DNA of 11,635 nt, from contig JADJVX010000006.1 in the NCBI GenBank assembly GCA_016710385.1, positions 1-11,635 on the forward strand, read 5' to 3'. How positions within the stretch are numbered: the first letter of the stretch is position 1; each line of letters starts with the position of its first letter. Below the pieces are notes generated by a model. The model was not told the DNA's origin and did not search any database. It worked only from the letters and a program-made list of their open reading frames with translations. The stretch comes from Actinomycetales bacterium. GTDB taxonomy: Bacteria > Actinomycetota > Actinomycetes > Actinomycetales > Dermatophilaceae. A program made the position numbers and the translations under genes. Below are positions 6,212 to 11,635 of the stretch, one piece after another.

Positions 6212-7160
6212 GGTTGACACAGGGCTTCTCATCCCCGAGTTTCGCATCCCCCCGCACCTGCGGCCGCGGCCCATGCGCCAGCAGATAGCGCCGGAACAGG
6301 CCTGCGGCCGGAAGCAGAGCGCGCTCGGTCGACCAGACCAGCCCCACGTCGCGGGCCCCCGCCTCATCGGTGATGCGCACCAACCACGGCCCACCGGCCG
6401 AGGGCGGCAGCGGGTCGTCTCCGGTCGCGGGCACCACAGCAACCCCCAGCCCGGCCGCGACGAATCCCCGCGCGGTCGTGAGATCGTCGACCTCGAAAGC
6501 CACCGGCGGTTCGATCCCCGCAGCCGCCACGAGCCGTTCCCACCGCTGCCGCATCGGGCTCGGCGCGCGTGGCACGACGAACGCCTCCCCCGCCGCCTCC
6601 GCCATCGACACCTCGGTGCGCCCCGCCCACGCGTGCCGCGCCGGCACGGCCAGGAAGAGGTCCTCGCGGAAAAGCAAACGCCACTGCGCCGGTATGCCGT
6701 GCGGCCGCTGCGCGGTGATGACCAGGTCCACCCGACTCTCGACCAAACTGTCCGCCGACGCCAGCACCCCTTCCTGCCCAGTCTGGTGGACGACGAACTG
6801 AACGTCGGGGTGCTCGGCCCGGAAGCCACTGATGAGTGCCGGCACCAACCACGATCCCAACGACGGGTCATGGGCAAGCACGACCGTCCCCCGCTCGGGA
6901 TCGAGCAACTGGTCGACGGCAGCCAGCCCGTCGTCGAGGGTGTTGATGAGCCGGTCGACGTGCCGCTTGAAGACCGACCCCGCGTGCGTCAGCCGAAGCA
7001 CACGGCCAGAACGCGCCAGCAGCGGGGTGCCGATCTCATCCTGCAAGGCCGCCAAGGCACGCGAAACGCTCGGCTGGCTCACCATGTGGAGTTCGGCGAC
7101 CTCGGTCACCGTCGCCCCGTCGGCAACGAACTGAAACCACCGCAGCGCATCCGTCTCCAC
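6198..7160 (-). CDS. LysR-family transcriptional regulator with a C-terminal tail supplied by IS110
   Basis: The protein has 320 residues, of usual LysR length. The N-terminal winged helix is ALRWFQFVADGATVTEVAEL, then MVSQPSVSRALAALQDEIG and TPLLARSGRVLRLTHAG (to about residue 62). The linker helix follows and then the periplasmic-binding-like effector domain (about 90-295), including VVLAHDPSLGSWLVPALISG. The start is GTG 7160; no strong ribosome site is visible, so translation may start close to the transcript end. The last six residues, VNLRPR, and the stop are encoded inside the IS110 element: the frame crosses the insertion boundary at 6226-6220 and ends within the 3' end of the transposase gene. 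Before insertion the tail would have been SSHPGPFTVERAGQ with a stop at 4726. The effector is unknown. A divergent palindrome at 7167-7199 is the likely binding site. Confidence 0.9.
   Translation of the reverse strand: METDALRWFQFVADGATVTEVAELHMVSQPSVSRALAALQDEIGTPLLARSGRVLRLTHAGSVFKRHVDRLINTLDDGLAAVDQLLDPERGTVVLAHDPSLGSWLVPALISGFRAEHPDVQFVVHQTGQEGVLASADSLVESRVDLVITAQRPHGIPAQWRLLFREDLFLAVPARHAWAGRTEVSMAEAAGEAFVVPRAPSPMRQRWERLVAAAGIEPPVAFEVDDLTTARGFVAAGLGVAVVPATGDDPLPPSAGGPWLVRITDEAGARDVGLVWSTERALLPAAGLFRRYLLAHGPRPQVRGDAKLGDEKPCVNLRPR
6220..6226. repeat. CAGGGCT, right copy at the IS110 boundary
   Basis: This is the same-orientation partner of 4772-4778. It lies nine bases after the transposase stop. 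TTCTCATCC (6226-6234) follows at once; it is the right arm of the hairpin that the element interrupts, whose left arm GGATGAGAA is at 4760-4768. Confidence 0.5.
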
Positions 7161-7166
7161 CCGAGA

Positions 7167-7199
7167 AACCTATCCATGCAGTATCCGCATAGATAGGTT
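7167..7199. promoter_or_regulatory. LysR operator region: 33-bp palindrome with an internal T-N11-A box
   Basis: AACCTATC (7167-7174) and GATAGGTT (7192-7199) are a perfect 8-bp inverted repeat. Centred inside is ATGC-AGTATCC-GCAT (7176-7190), which contains the LysR consensus T-N11-A (7177-7189). The site begins 7 bp from the lysR start and serves the divergent small gene as well. TTGACT at 7198-7203, followed after 15 bp by TATGGC, could be the plus-strand promoter, though the spacer is short. Autoregulation is typical of the family; control of the divergent gene is inference. Confidence 0.65.
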
Positions 7200-7240
7200 G
7201 ACTCAGAGGTATTGGACGTATGGCACATGATCGCTGCAGC

Positions 7241-7510
7241 ATGGATGTCATGAACAACCGCACTTTTGCCAACTCGACCACCTACGCCGCCAAGCTCGTG
7301 GCAATGGTCCGCGACGACCTCCAGGAGCGCCGCGAGGCGCGCACCGCCCGTAAGCAGCTGATGCGTGAGCTCGACGGCTACCACTCGCGCGCCGACATCG
7401 ACGACCTGCTTGCGGCCGTCGACCGCCACGAGGGTCCCGAGGCCGAGATCATGCGCACGATCCTGCACTCCAAGCTGGCGCACGCGCAGCGCGGCTCGCT
7501 GGCCGGCTGA
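7241..7510 (+). CDS. Small helical protein of unknown function
   Basis: This 89-residue protein (96 if started at 7220, 86 at 7250) is rich in charged residues and predicted helical by eye, with a basic/acidic stretch VRDDLQERREARTARKQLMR and then YHSRADIDDLLAAVDRHEG. Similar short proteins are common in actinobacteria, but I know of no assigned function. Three in-frame ATGs exist and none has a clear ribosome site; 7241 or 7250 suits the likely promoter best. It has no signal peptide or membrane segment. It is transcribed away from lysR across the palindromic operator and ends 44 bp before a strong bidirectional terminator. The frame has strong third-position G+C bias and is probably a real gene. 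Confidence 0.75.
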   Translation: MDVMNNRTFANSTTYAAKLVAMVRDDLQERREARTARKQLMRELDGYHSRADIDDLLAAVDRHEGPEAEIMRTILHSKLAHAQRGSLAG

Positions 7511-7554
7511 CCTCCCGAGCGCTCGACCTCGGTCGCTGCGCTGAAGCGAACCAC

Positions 7555-7586
7555 GAAGCCCCCGTTCCGATCGGAACGGGGGCTTC
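7555..7586. terminator. Perfect 32-bp palindrome, bidirectional terminator
   Basis: GAAGCCCCCGTTCCGA is followed immediately by its exact reverse complement, giving a stem of up to 14 bp with a GATC loop. It lies between the convergent small gene (ending 7510) and the NlpC/P60 gene (ending 7603) and is followed by short TTCT on the plus side. It should stop transcription from both directions. Confidence 0.88.
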
Positions 7587-7602
7587 TAGTGGTTGCAGAG
7601 GC

Positions 7603-8338
7603 TCAGTAGCGGCCGTAGCTGACGTTGTTGGTGGTCCAGATCGTGTGCAGACCGGACAGGATGCCGGGGCGGCGCGCGTCGTAGAGCATGCCCGGGCCGG
7701 CGTAGATGCCCACGTGGTAGGCCGGGTAACCGAAAAACACCAGGTCGCCGGGCTGGGGGTTGCTGACCTTCGTCGCACCGGCACGCTGGCCTTCGGCCGT
7801 GCGCGCAATCGACTTGCCGACCTGCCGGTAGACGTATGAGGTGAAGCCCGGAGCAGTCGAAGCCGGCCGACGGTGAGGACCCACCGTGGACGTAGCGGAT
7901 GCCGGACAGGCTGCGCGCGATGCCGACGATGGTGCCATCGCTCGGCGGAACGTTGACGTCGGCCTTGGGCGCCGCGGTCGTCTTGGCGGCAGTCGCAGCC
8001 AGCGCAGCGCGGTCGGTGGACCGCGACGCGGCGGTGACCTTCTTGGTCGTGAAGCCCAGCGATCCGAAGGTCTCGTTCCCGGGGGCGCTGGCGGGCGCAC
8101 TGAGCGACGGGCCGACCTCGGCGATCACAGCGCCATCGGCAGACTCGGTCGACGGCACGGCCGACTCGGGAAGCGTGAGCGCCGAGGCGGGCATGGCCAT
8201 CGACACAACCAGACCACCGGTCAGGACCGCGGCGGCGGACACCCGGGCGACAGGCTTGACATTGTCCGTGGCGATCTGAGCCAACTCGGCCAACGGGGAA
8301 TACCCGGAGGCGCGGTGACGCCCGACGTGTGTAGACAC
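7603..8338 (-). pseudogene. Secreted NlpC/P60 peptidoglycan hydrolase with one frameshift at the active site
   Basis: NlpC/P60 enzymes cut peptide stems of peptidoglycan outside the cell. The GTG start at 8338 follows AGGAGAGG by eight bases. The N-terminal region has a signal-like hydrophobic segment, VSAAAVLTGGLVVSMAMPASA (about residues 33-53), after a long positively charged lead. A low-complexity Ala/Thr/Ser linker follows, then the catalytic domain: DGTIVGIARSLSGIRYVHGG, SAGFDCSG with the nucleophile, and in a second frame FTSYVYRQVGKS, NPQPGDLVFFGYPAYHVGIYAG with the histidine, ending NNVSYGRY. The frames part right after FDCSG; dropping one base from the run at 7847-7851 rejoins them into a complete 244-residue protein. 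So this is either one sequencing error or a very recent null allele. A c-di-AMP riboswitch precedes it. Confidence 0.85.
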
Positions 8339-8355
8339 GATGTACCTCTCCTAGC

Positions 8356-8519
8356 GCCATACGAGGTGAGCTGTCGGGTTCGGGTGGGGAGTCACCCGGG
8401 CCTCGACCGACATCTGGCCGCGACCTTCACCCCAAGGGCGTCTCACGACGCCCGGAAGTGGTTCCCCGCTCCTGCCTGGCGGTAAGTCGTCCCGAGGCAG
8501 TGGCAGGATTCGGCGATCC
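8356..8519 (-). promoter_or_regulatory. c-di-AMP riboswitch (ydaO-yuaA class)
   Basis: The leader of the NlpC/P60 gene carries the conserved blocks of the ydaO class in order on the minus strand: GCCGAATCCTGCCA, then GGCAGGAGCGGGGAAC, then TTGGGGTGAAG, and finally GGGTGACTCCCCACCCGAACC followed by GACAGCTCACCTCGTA. The last block ends five bases before the ribosome-site region of the hydrolase. In Streptomyces and other actinobacteria, c-di-AMP bound to this class reduces expression of cell-wall hydrolases such as RpfA, so an off-switch is the likely mode here. Whether it acts on termination or translation cannot be read; the closeness to the ribosome site makes either possible. Confidence 0.9.
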
Positions 8520-8556
8520 ACCTCGGCACCGGGCCATGTCTGGACCGGCGTCGGGA

Positions 8557-8586
8557 AGACTAACCCATCTCCCGGCGCAATGTCAC
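8557..8586 (-). promoter_or_regulatory. Probable promoter for the riboswitch-hydrolase transcript
   Basis: On the minus strand GTGACA (8586-8581) and TAGTCT (8562-8557) are separated by 18 bases and fit the actinobacterial housekeeping pattern with a TANNNT -10. Transcription would begin near 8550, about 30 bases before the riboswitch. The rest of the gap, 8587-8706, shows no gene or strong structure. Confidence 0.45.
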
Positions 8587-8706
8587 GTTCCGATCACGGA
8601 ATGGCCACTGTGAGATCACCGACGTTCCCATTCGTGCTCAGCGCAGGCCCGGCATACCCGGCAAACCGACCCCGACAACGCGGCATACACCGGGCGAATC
8701 GGGCGC

Positions 8707-9435
8707 TCAGCGCGTCTGGAATCCTTCCCCGAAAACGTGTGCCGCGACGGCGTGCGGCAGCCGCACCGCGGGCGTGTCGGCCCCCTCGCCGACCCCAACG
8801 CACACGTCGGCACCCTCGACCCACACACGCACGGTGGTGCCCGGCAGCACTCCGGCCTCGATCAGGATGCCCAGCGAGTCGGGATCGACCTGCGCGATCT
8901 CGCCGATCCGGCGCACGACCACGGTCTGCTTGACGCCATCAGCCCCCACCGCCGGAGCATGCCGGGCCCAGTCGCGCAGGCTGCGCGAGCGGTCGGCGTC
9001 CGGAGCCTCGCGTTCGCCCTCGAGCTCCTCCAGTCCCGGGATGGGGTTGCCCCAGGGCGAGTCTCGGTGGTCACCGATGAGGGCCAGGATGCGGCGCTCG
9101 ACCCGCTCGCTCATGACGTGCTCCCATCGGCACGCTTCCTCGTGGACGTATTCCCACTCCAGCCCGAGGATGTCGACGAGCAGCCGCTCGGCGAGCCGGT
9201 GCTTGCGCATGACCCGCGTCGCCGCGAGGCGTCCGGTCGGGGACAGCTCCAAGTGGCGGTCGTCGGTGACGCGCACCAACCCGTCGCGCTCCATCCGCGC
9301 GATGGTCTGCGACACGGTCGGCCCGGAATGCCCGAGCCGCTCGGCGATGCGCGCGCGCATTGGCACGATCCCCTCTTCCTCCAGCTCGAAGACGGTCCGC
9401 AAATACATCTCGGTCGTGTCGATCATGTCGCTCAC
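8707..9435 (-). CDS. ideR: Iron-dependent repressor of the DtxR/IdeR family
   Basis: IdeR binds ferrous iron and represses siderophore and iron-uptake genes while activating storage. The 242-residue protein has an N-terminal winged helix (MYLRTVFELEEEG, then RIAERLGHSGPTVSQTIARM), a dimerisation/metal domain and a C-terminal SH3-like domain (from about residue 170). Using GTG 9435, every metal ligand falls at the IdeR number: M10, H79, E83, H98, C102, E105 and H106, with E179 and Q182 spaced as the SH3-domain ligands E170 and Q173 in IdeR. Cysteine 102 favours iron-type DtxR/IdeR over MntR. This alignment is also why 9435 was chosen rather than longer in-frame starts running into the photolyase gene. 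It is transcribed divergently from the photolyase with only 20 bp between start codons. Confidence 0.92.
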   Translation of the reverse strand: MSDMIDTTEMYLRTVFELEEEGIVPMRARIAERLGHSGPTVSQTIARMERDGLVRVTDDRHLELSPTGRLAATRVMRKHRLAERLLVDILGLEWEYVHEEACRWEHVMSERVERRILALIGDHRDSPWGNPIPGLEELEGEREAPDADRSRSLRDWARHAPAVGADGVKQTVVVRRIGEIAQVDPDSLGILIEAGVLPGTTVRVWVEGADVCVGVGEGADTPAVRLPHAVAAHVFGEGFQTR

Positions 9436-9455
9436 GAGGGCTAGCCTCTCACCCA
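9436..9455. promoter_or_regulatory. 20-bp divergent gap between ideR and the photolyase
   Basis: The gap holds the near-palindrome GGGCTAGCCT (9438-9447), with outer CTC/GAG-like flanks. It resembles the middle of a DtxR-type operator but is not a full consensus box. TAGCCT (9442-9447) fits a -10 element eight bases before the photolyase ATG, which would make that transcript nearly leaderless. Both ideas are tentative. Confidence 0.3.
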
Positions 9456-10040
9456 ATGAAGCCCGTCCTGGTGTGGTTGCGACGCGACCTGCGCATCGCC
9501 GACCAGCCGGCCCTCCTGGCGGCTGCCGGATCGGGCCGTCCCGTCGTGCCGGTCTTCGTCGTTGACCCCCTGCTCTGGGACGCGGCCGGGTCCCCGCGCC
9601 GAGACCGCCTCGCGGCCTCCCTGCGCTCCCTCTCGGCTGACCTACAGGCCCGGTATGCCGTGCAGCTGGTGCTCCGTCGCGGGTCACCGCTGCGCGTGAT
9701 CCCCGCTCTGGCAGCCAAACTCGGCGCCGACGCCGTGCACGTGACCGCCGAGACCACGCCCTACGGCCGCCGGCGCGATGCCGCGGTCGCTGCGCGATTG
9801 GCCGACGCCGGGGTGGCCTGGGTGGCGACGGGCACGGCATACGCGGTCGGTCCGGGCACGGTGCTGACCGGCACCGGCACCTTACCGGGCCTTCACCCCG
9901 TTCTCGCGCGCTTGGCGGGCGCATGGTGCGCCGGGCCGGCACCCGCTCCCGCCACGCTGGTCGGCCTCAGGGACGTGCCGAGCGTCGGCCTCCCGAGGCA
10001 GCTCCCGAGTCAGCTTCCAAGCCGGGGACCGGGCGGGTGC

Positions 10041-10091
10041 GGTTGGAGATGGCCAGGTTGGAGATGGCCAGGTTGGAGATGGCCAGGTTGG
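10041..10091 (+). repeat. 15-bp minisatellite, 3.4 perfect copies, inside the photolyase linker
   Basis: The unit GGTTGGAGATGGCCA is repeated exactly at 10041, 10056 and 10071, with a partial fourth copy to 10091. In the antenna-domain frame it reads GWRWP three times; in the FAD-domain frame it reads as repeats of LEMAR. The unit length keeps frame, so copy number could vary without a frameshift. It is unusual for this family and is probably slipped-strand expansion. Confidence 0.95.
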
Positions 10092-10930
10092 GAGGCCGCC
10101 GCGCACGCGTGGTGGCGCGGGAGTTCCGGGAGGGGGCCCTTACGGCATACCGGACCGACCGTGACCGACCCGATCTCGACGGGACCTCGCGGCTCTCGGC
10201 GGCCCTGAAATACGGCGAGATCCATCCCCGCACCCTGCTGGCCGACCTCGGCCGCGACCAAGCGCCCGGCGCCGGCGCGAGCACGTTCGTCACCGAGCTG
10301 GCCTGGCGTGAGTTCTATGCCGACGTGCTGTGGCACCATCCGCGCTCGGCGTGGCACGACCTGCGGCCGCTGCCGGGGATGGATTACGACGAGCCGGGCG
10401 TTGCGTTCGACGCCTGGCGCGCGGGGCGGACCGGCTATCCCTTCGTCGACGCGGGGATGCGGCAGCTCGCGGCGACCGGCTGGATGCACAACCGGGTGCG
10501 CATGGTGACCGCGAGCTTCCTGGTCAAACACCTGCACGTGTGGTGGCCGCACGGGGCGCGGCATTTCATGGCGCAACTGTGCGACGGCGACCTCGCATCC
10601 AATTCCCATGGCTGGCAATGGGTTGCCGGCACCGGCACCGACGCGGCGCCGTATTTCCGGGTCTTCAACCCGGTCGCGCAAGGACACCGGTTCGACCCGA
10701 GGGGTGACTACGTGCGCCGCTGGGTGCCGGAACTCGGTCACCTCACCGGTGCCGCTGCCCACGAGCCGTGGGCGCACACGACCGGGTATGCCGGGGGCTA
10801 CCCCACCCGCATCGTCGAGCACGCCGCCGCCCGCGCCGAAGCCCTGCGCAGGTATGCCGTGTCCCGCACCGCCGCCGCCCGAGGTGGCGAACCGACAGGG
10901 GTCCGCCCGAGGATCGCGAGATCGCGAAAT

Positions 10931-10948
10931 CGGGCCGCTCTTGGCCCG
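10931..10948 (+). terminator. Hairpin at the photolyase 3' end, possible terminator
   Basis: CGGGCC and GGCCCG form a perfect 6-bp stem around GCTCTT, six bases before the frame's stop. Just upstream GATCGCGA is repeated in tandem (10912-10927). If the original stop lay earlier, near the end of the usual photolyase sequence, this would be its terminator. There is no T-run, so support is modest. Confidence 0.3.
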
Positions 10949-11048
10949 GAATAGCGACCCCATTCGACATCTCGCAAGGGCCCCGTCTGCTCGGGGGACC
11001 CGGGGACCCGGGAGACGCCGGCGTGGTGGACACGGCAGGATCTGACCC

Positions 11049-11593
11049 ATGCCAGGAGGTCCGCATCCGTCCCGCCCAGCCCGCCGACGCCCAGGCCATC
11101 CACGATCGTGGTCGGCCTGGCCGTCTATGAGAAGGAGCCGGACGCGGTCGAGGGTGGGCCGGAAGATTCGCCGGGCGCTGTTCTGCGACACCCCCGCAGG
11201 TCTTCTGCCAGGTGGCCGAGGTGCGCGAGGTCGCCGGCGACGAGTCGGGGGCCGATGCGGGCGACGGCGGGAGCGCGGGCGCTGGCACGTGGGAGGTCGC
11301 CGGGATCGCGATCTGGTACGTCACCTTCGACCTGGAAGGTGCGCCACGGGCTGTGGCTCGAGGACCTGTTCGTCACCCCCGAACGCCGTGGCCTCGGCCT
11401 GGGCCGGCTGCTCCTGGAGGAGTTGGCTGGCATCTGTGTCGAGCGCGGCTACCCACGGTTCGAGTGGTGGGTGCTCGACTGGAACACCCCCGCGCACGGC
11501 TTCTATCGATCGCTCGGCGCAGTGCCGCAGGACGAGTGGACGGTCTGGCGCACCGACGGTGAGGCGCTGGTGACCCTGGGTCGCCGCCGCTGA
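11049..11593 (+). pseudogene. GNAT-family N-acetyltransferase, multiply frame-broken
   Basis: GNAT enzymes move an acetyl group from acetyl-CoA to an amine; this resembles the diamine/spermidine acetyltransferase-like subgroup by its domain order, but the substrate is unknown. The protein is recoverable only from pieces in all three plus frames: VRIRPAQPADAQAI (from 11059), VVGLAVYEKEPDAVE (from 11108), RRALFCDTP (near 11175), QVFCQVAEV then VAGIAIWYVTFDLEG (about 11199-11338), and finally RHGLWLEDLFVTPERRGLGL followed by GRLLLEELAG (about 11340-11430) with the acetyl-CoA loop, ending EWWVLDWNTPAHGFYRSLGA and a stop at 11593. At least four indels are needed. The acetyl-CoA loop and C-terminal half are intact in one frame, but no long start precedes it. 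Confidence 0.85.
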
Positions 11594-11608
11594 CGACGCC
11601 GCCCTGGA

Positions 11609-11620
11609 AGATCGCGATCT
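11609..11620. other. 12-bp perfect palindrome after the GNAT gene
   Basis: AGATCGCGATCT reads the same on both strands, 16 bp after the GNAT stop and just before the window ends. It could be a protein-binding site for the next gene, or chance in GC-rich DNA; nothing else in the window supports either. Confidence 0.3.
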
Positions 11621-11635
11621 GTTCGGCGCTACTCG

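Larger units (their letters stand above)
4779..6226 (+). mobile_element. IS110-family insertion sequence (about 1.45 kb)
   Basis: The element has one transposase gene, a 158-bp structured non-coding left part and only about 15 bp of non-coding DNA on the right, the architecture of the IS110 subgroup whose bridge RNA is upstream of the gene. There are no terminal inverted repeats, as usual for the family. Ends were set by the CAGGGCT direct repeat. Joining the flanks through one heptamer copy rebuilds the stem-loop GGATGAGAA / TTCTCATCC and an uninterrupted lysR frame ending at 4726, which supports these ends to within a few bases. The element inserted opposite to lysR and frnE and separates them. 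Its gene is intact, so it may still be active. Confidence 0.75.
9456..10954 (+). pseudogene. phr: Deoxyribodipyrimidine photolyase (class I CPD type), frame-broken
   Basis: Photolyases use FADH- and blue light to split pyrimidine dimers. ATG 9456 starts a typical antenna domain: KPVLVWLRRDLRIADQPALL, VVPVFVVDPLLW, AVHVTAETTPYGRRRD. Near 9883 the expected YRAFTPFSRAWRAHG appears in another frame, after which the first frame resumes to EAAAHAWWR (about 10115). A further one-base loss near 10118 shifts to the frame that carries the FAD domain: RPDLDGTSRLSAALKYGEIH, ELAWREFYADVLWHHP, TGWMHNRVRMVTASFLVKH and SNSHGWQWVAGTGTDAAPYF. The residue equivalent to E. coli N378 and the tryptophans of the electron-transfer chain are present. 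So at least three frame changes lie in the linker half while the catalytic half is pristine. A 15-bp tandem repeat sits in the same linker. The last 18 or so residues look like read-through beyond the usual end. Confidence 0.87.

Noticed and set aside
4760..6234. GGATGAGAA / TTCTCATCC as terminal inverted repeats of the insertion sequence
   Set aside because: The arms lie outside the CAGGGCT boundary copies and rejoin as a stem-loop and an open lysR frame when the element is removed, so they belong to the target.
4661..6877. A 738-residue open frame on the minus strand
   Set aside because: It is antisense to the IS110 transposase and out of frame with lysR, has no recognisable domain and skewed GC-rich composition, and crosses the IS boundary; it is a high-G+C shadow.
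9436..9455. A full IdeR box between ideR and the photolyase
   Set aside because: Only a central GGGCTAGCCT resembles the operator; the flanking TTAGG-type arms are missing, so it is kept only as a tentative site.
9436..9942. N-terminal extension of ideR to 411 residues
   Set aside because: The extension overlaps the photolyase antenna domain and is Arg/Pro-rich; starting at 9435 puts all metal ligands at their known positions.
10041..10091. CRISPR-like repeat
   Set aside because: The 15-bp units are directly adjacent with no spacers; it is a minisatellite in a coding region.
10990..11020. GC-rich GGGGACCC repeats as a terminator
   Set aside because: The stretch is repetitive and can pair in several ways, with no T-run or clear single hairpin.
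10010..11191. A 393-residue minus-strand frame
   Set aside because: It is antisense to the photolyase FAD domain, which has clear family motifs on the plus strand.

Overview
The window is high-G+C DNA (roughly 65-70%) from an actinobacterium, most likely a member of the Micrococcales close to Dermatophilaceae, Intrasporangiaceae or Dermacoccaceae. The placement rests on strong G+C bias in third codon positions, GTG starts, an IdeR/DtxR repressor with the full actinobacterial metal-ligand set, a c-di-AMP (ydaO-type) leader in front of a secreted NlpC/P60 hydrolase, and a crt-type isoprenoid locus. The family-level guess is inference.

Layout. 1-2134: a decayed isoprenoid/carotenoid locus. A polyprenyl (GGPP) synthase and an isopentenyl-diphosphate isomerase lie on the minus strand, and a divergent MarR-type regulator lies on the plus strand. 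All three carry frame breaks. 2097-2172: tRNA-Arg(CCU). 2288-3988: an AbiE-type toxin-antitoxin pair (minus strand), bracketed by two ~85-bp imperfect direct repeats, each containing a terminator-like hairpin. The toxin has lost one aspartate of its nucleotidyltransferase DxD motif. 3981-4709: a FrnE-like DsbA-family oxidoreductase. About 4779-6226: an intact IS110-family element (RNA-guided 'bridge' recombinase) with a structured 158-nt leader that is a candidate bridge RNA. Removing the element restores a perfect 9-bp stem-loop and a lysR reading frame that ends 16 bp before the oxidoreductase gene, so it appears to have split a lysR-frnE operon by entering a hairpin loop. 6198-7160: the lysR gene, whose last codons now come from the element. 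7241-7510: a small conserved-looking helical protein, divergent from lysR across a 33-bp palindromic operator region. 7555-7586: a perfect 32-bp palindromic bidirectional terminator. 7603-8338: a secreted NlpC/P60 hydrolase with one indel beside its catalytic cysteine, preceded by the riboswitch (8356-8519) and a promoter. 8707-9435: ideR. 9456-10954: a class I DNA photolyase, divergent from ideR by 20 bp, frame-broken, with a 15-bp minisatellite. 11049-11593: a GNAT acetyltransferase with at least four frame breaks.

Two patterns cut across the window. First, six genes are broken by small indels (the isoprenoid trio, the hydrolase, the photolyase and the GNAT), while frnE, IS110, lysR, both abiE genes, ideR and the small ORF are open. 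This is either gene decay or indel-prone sequencing, and the sequence alone cannot decide. Second, the 7-mer GGCATAC/GTATGCC occurs 14 times where about one is expected from base composition, yet is absent from both the AbiE block and IS110. It looks like a host genome signature word that the acquired segments lack.
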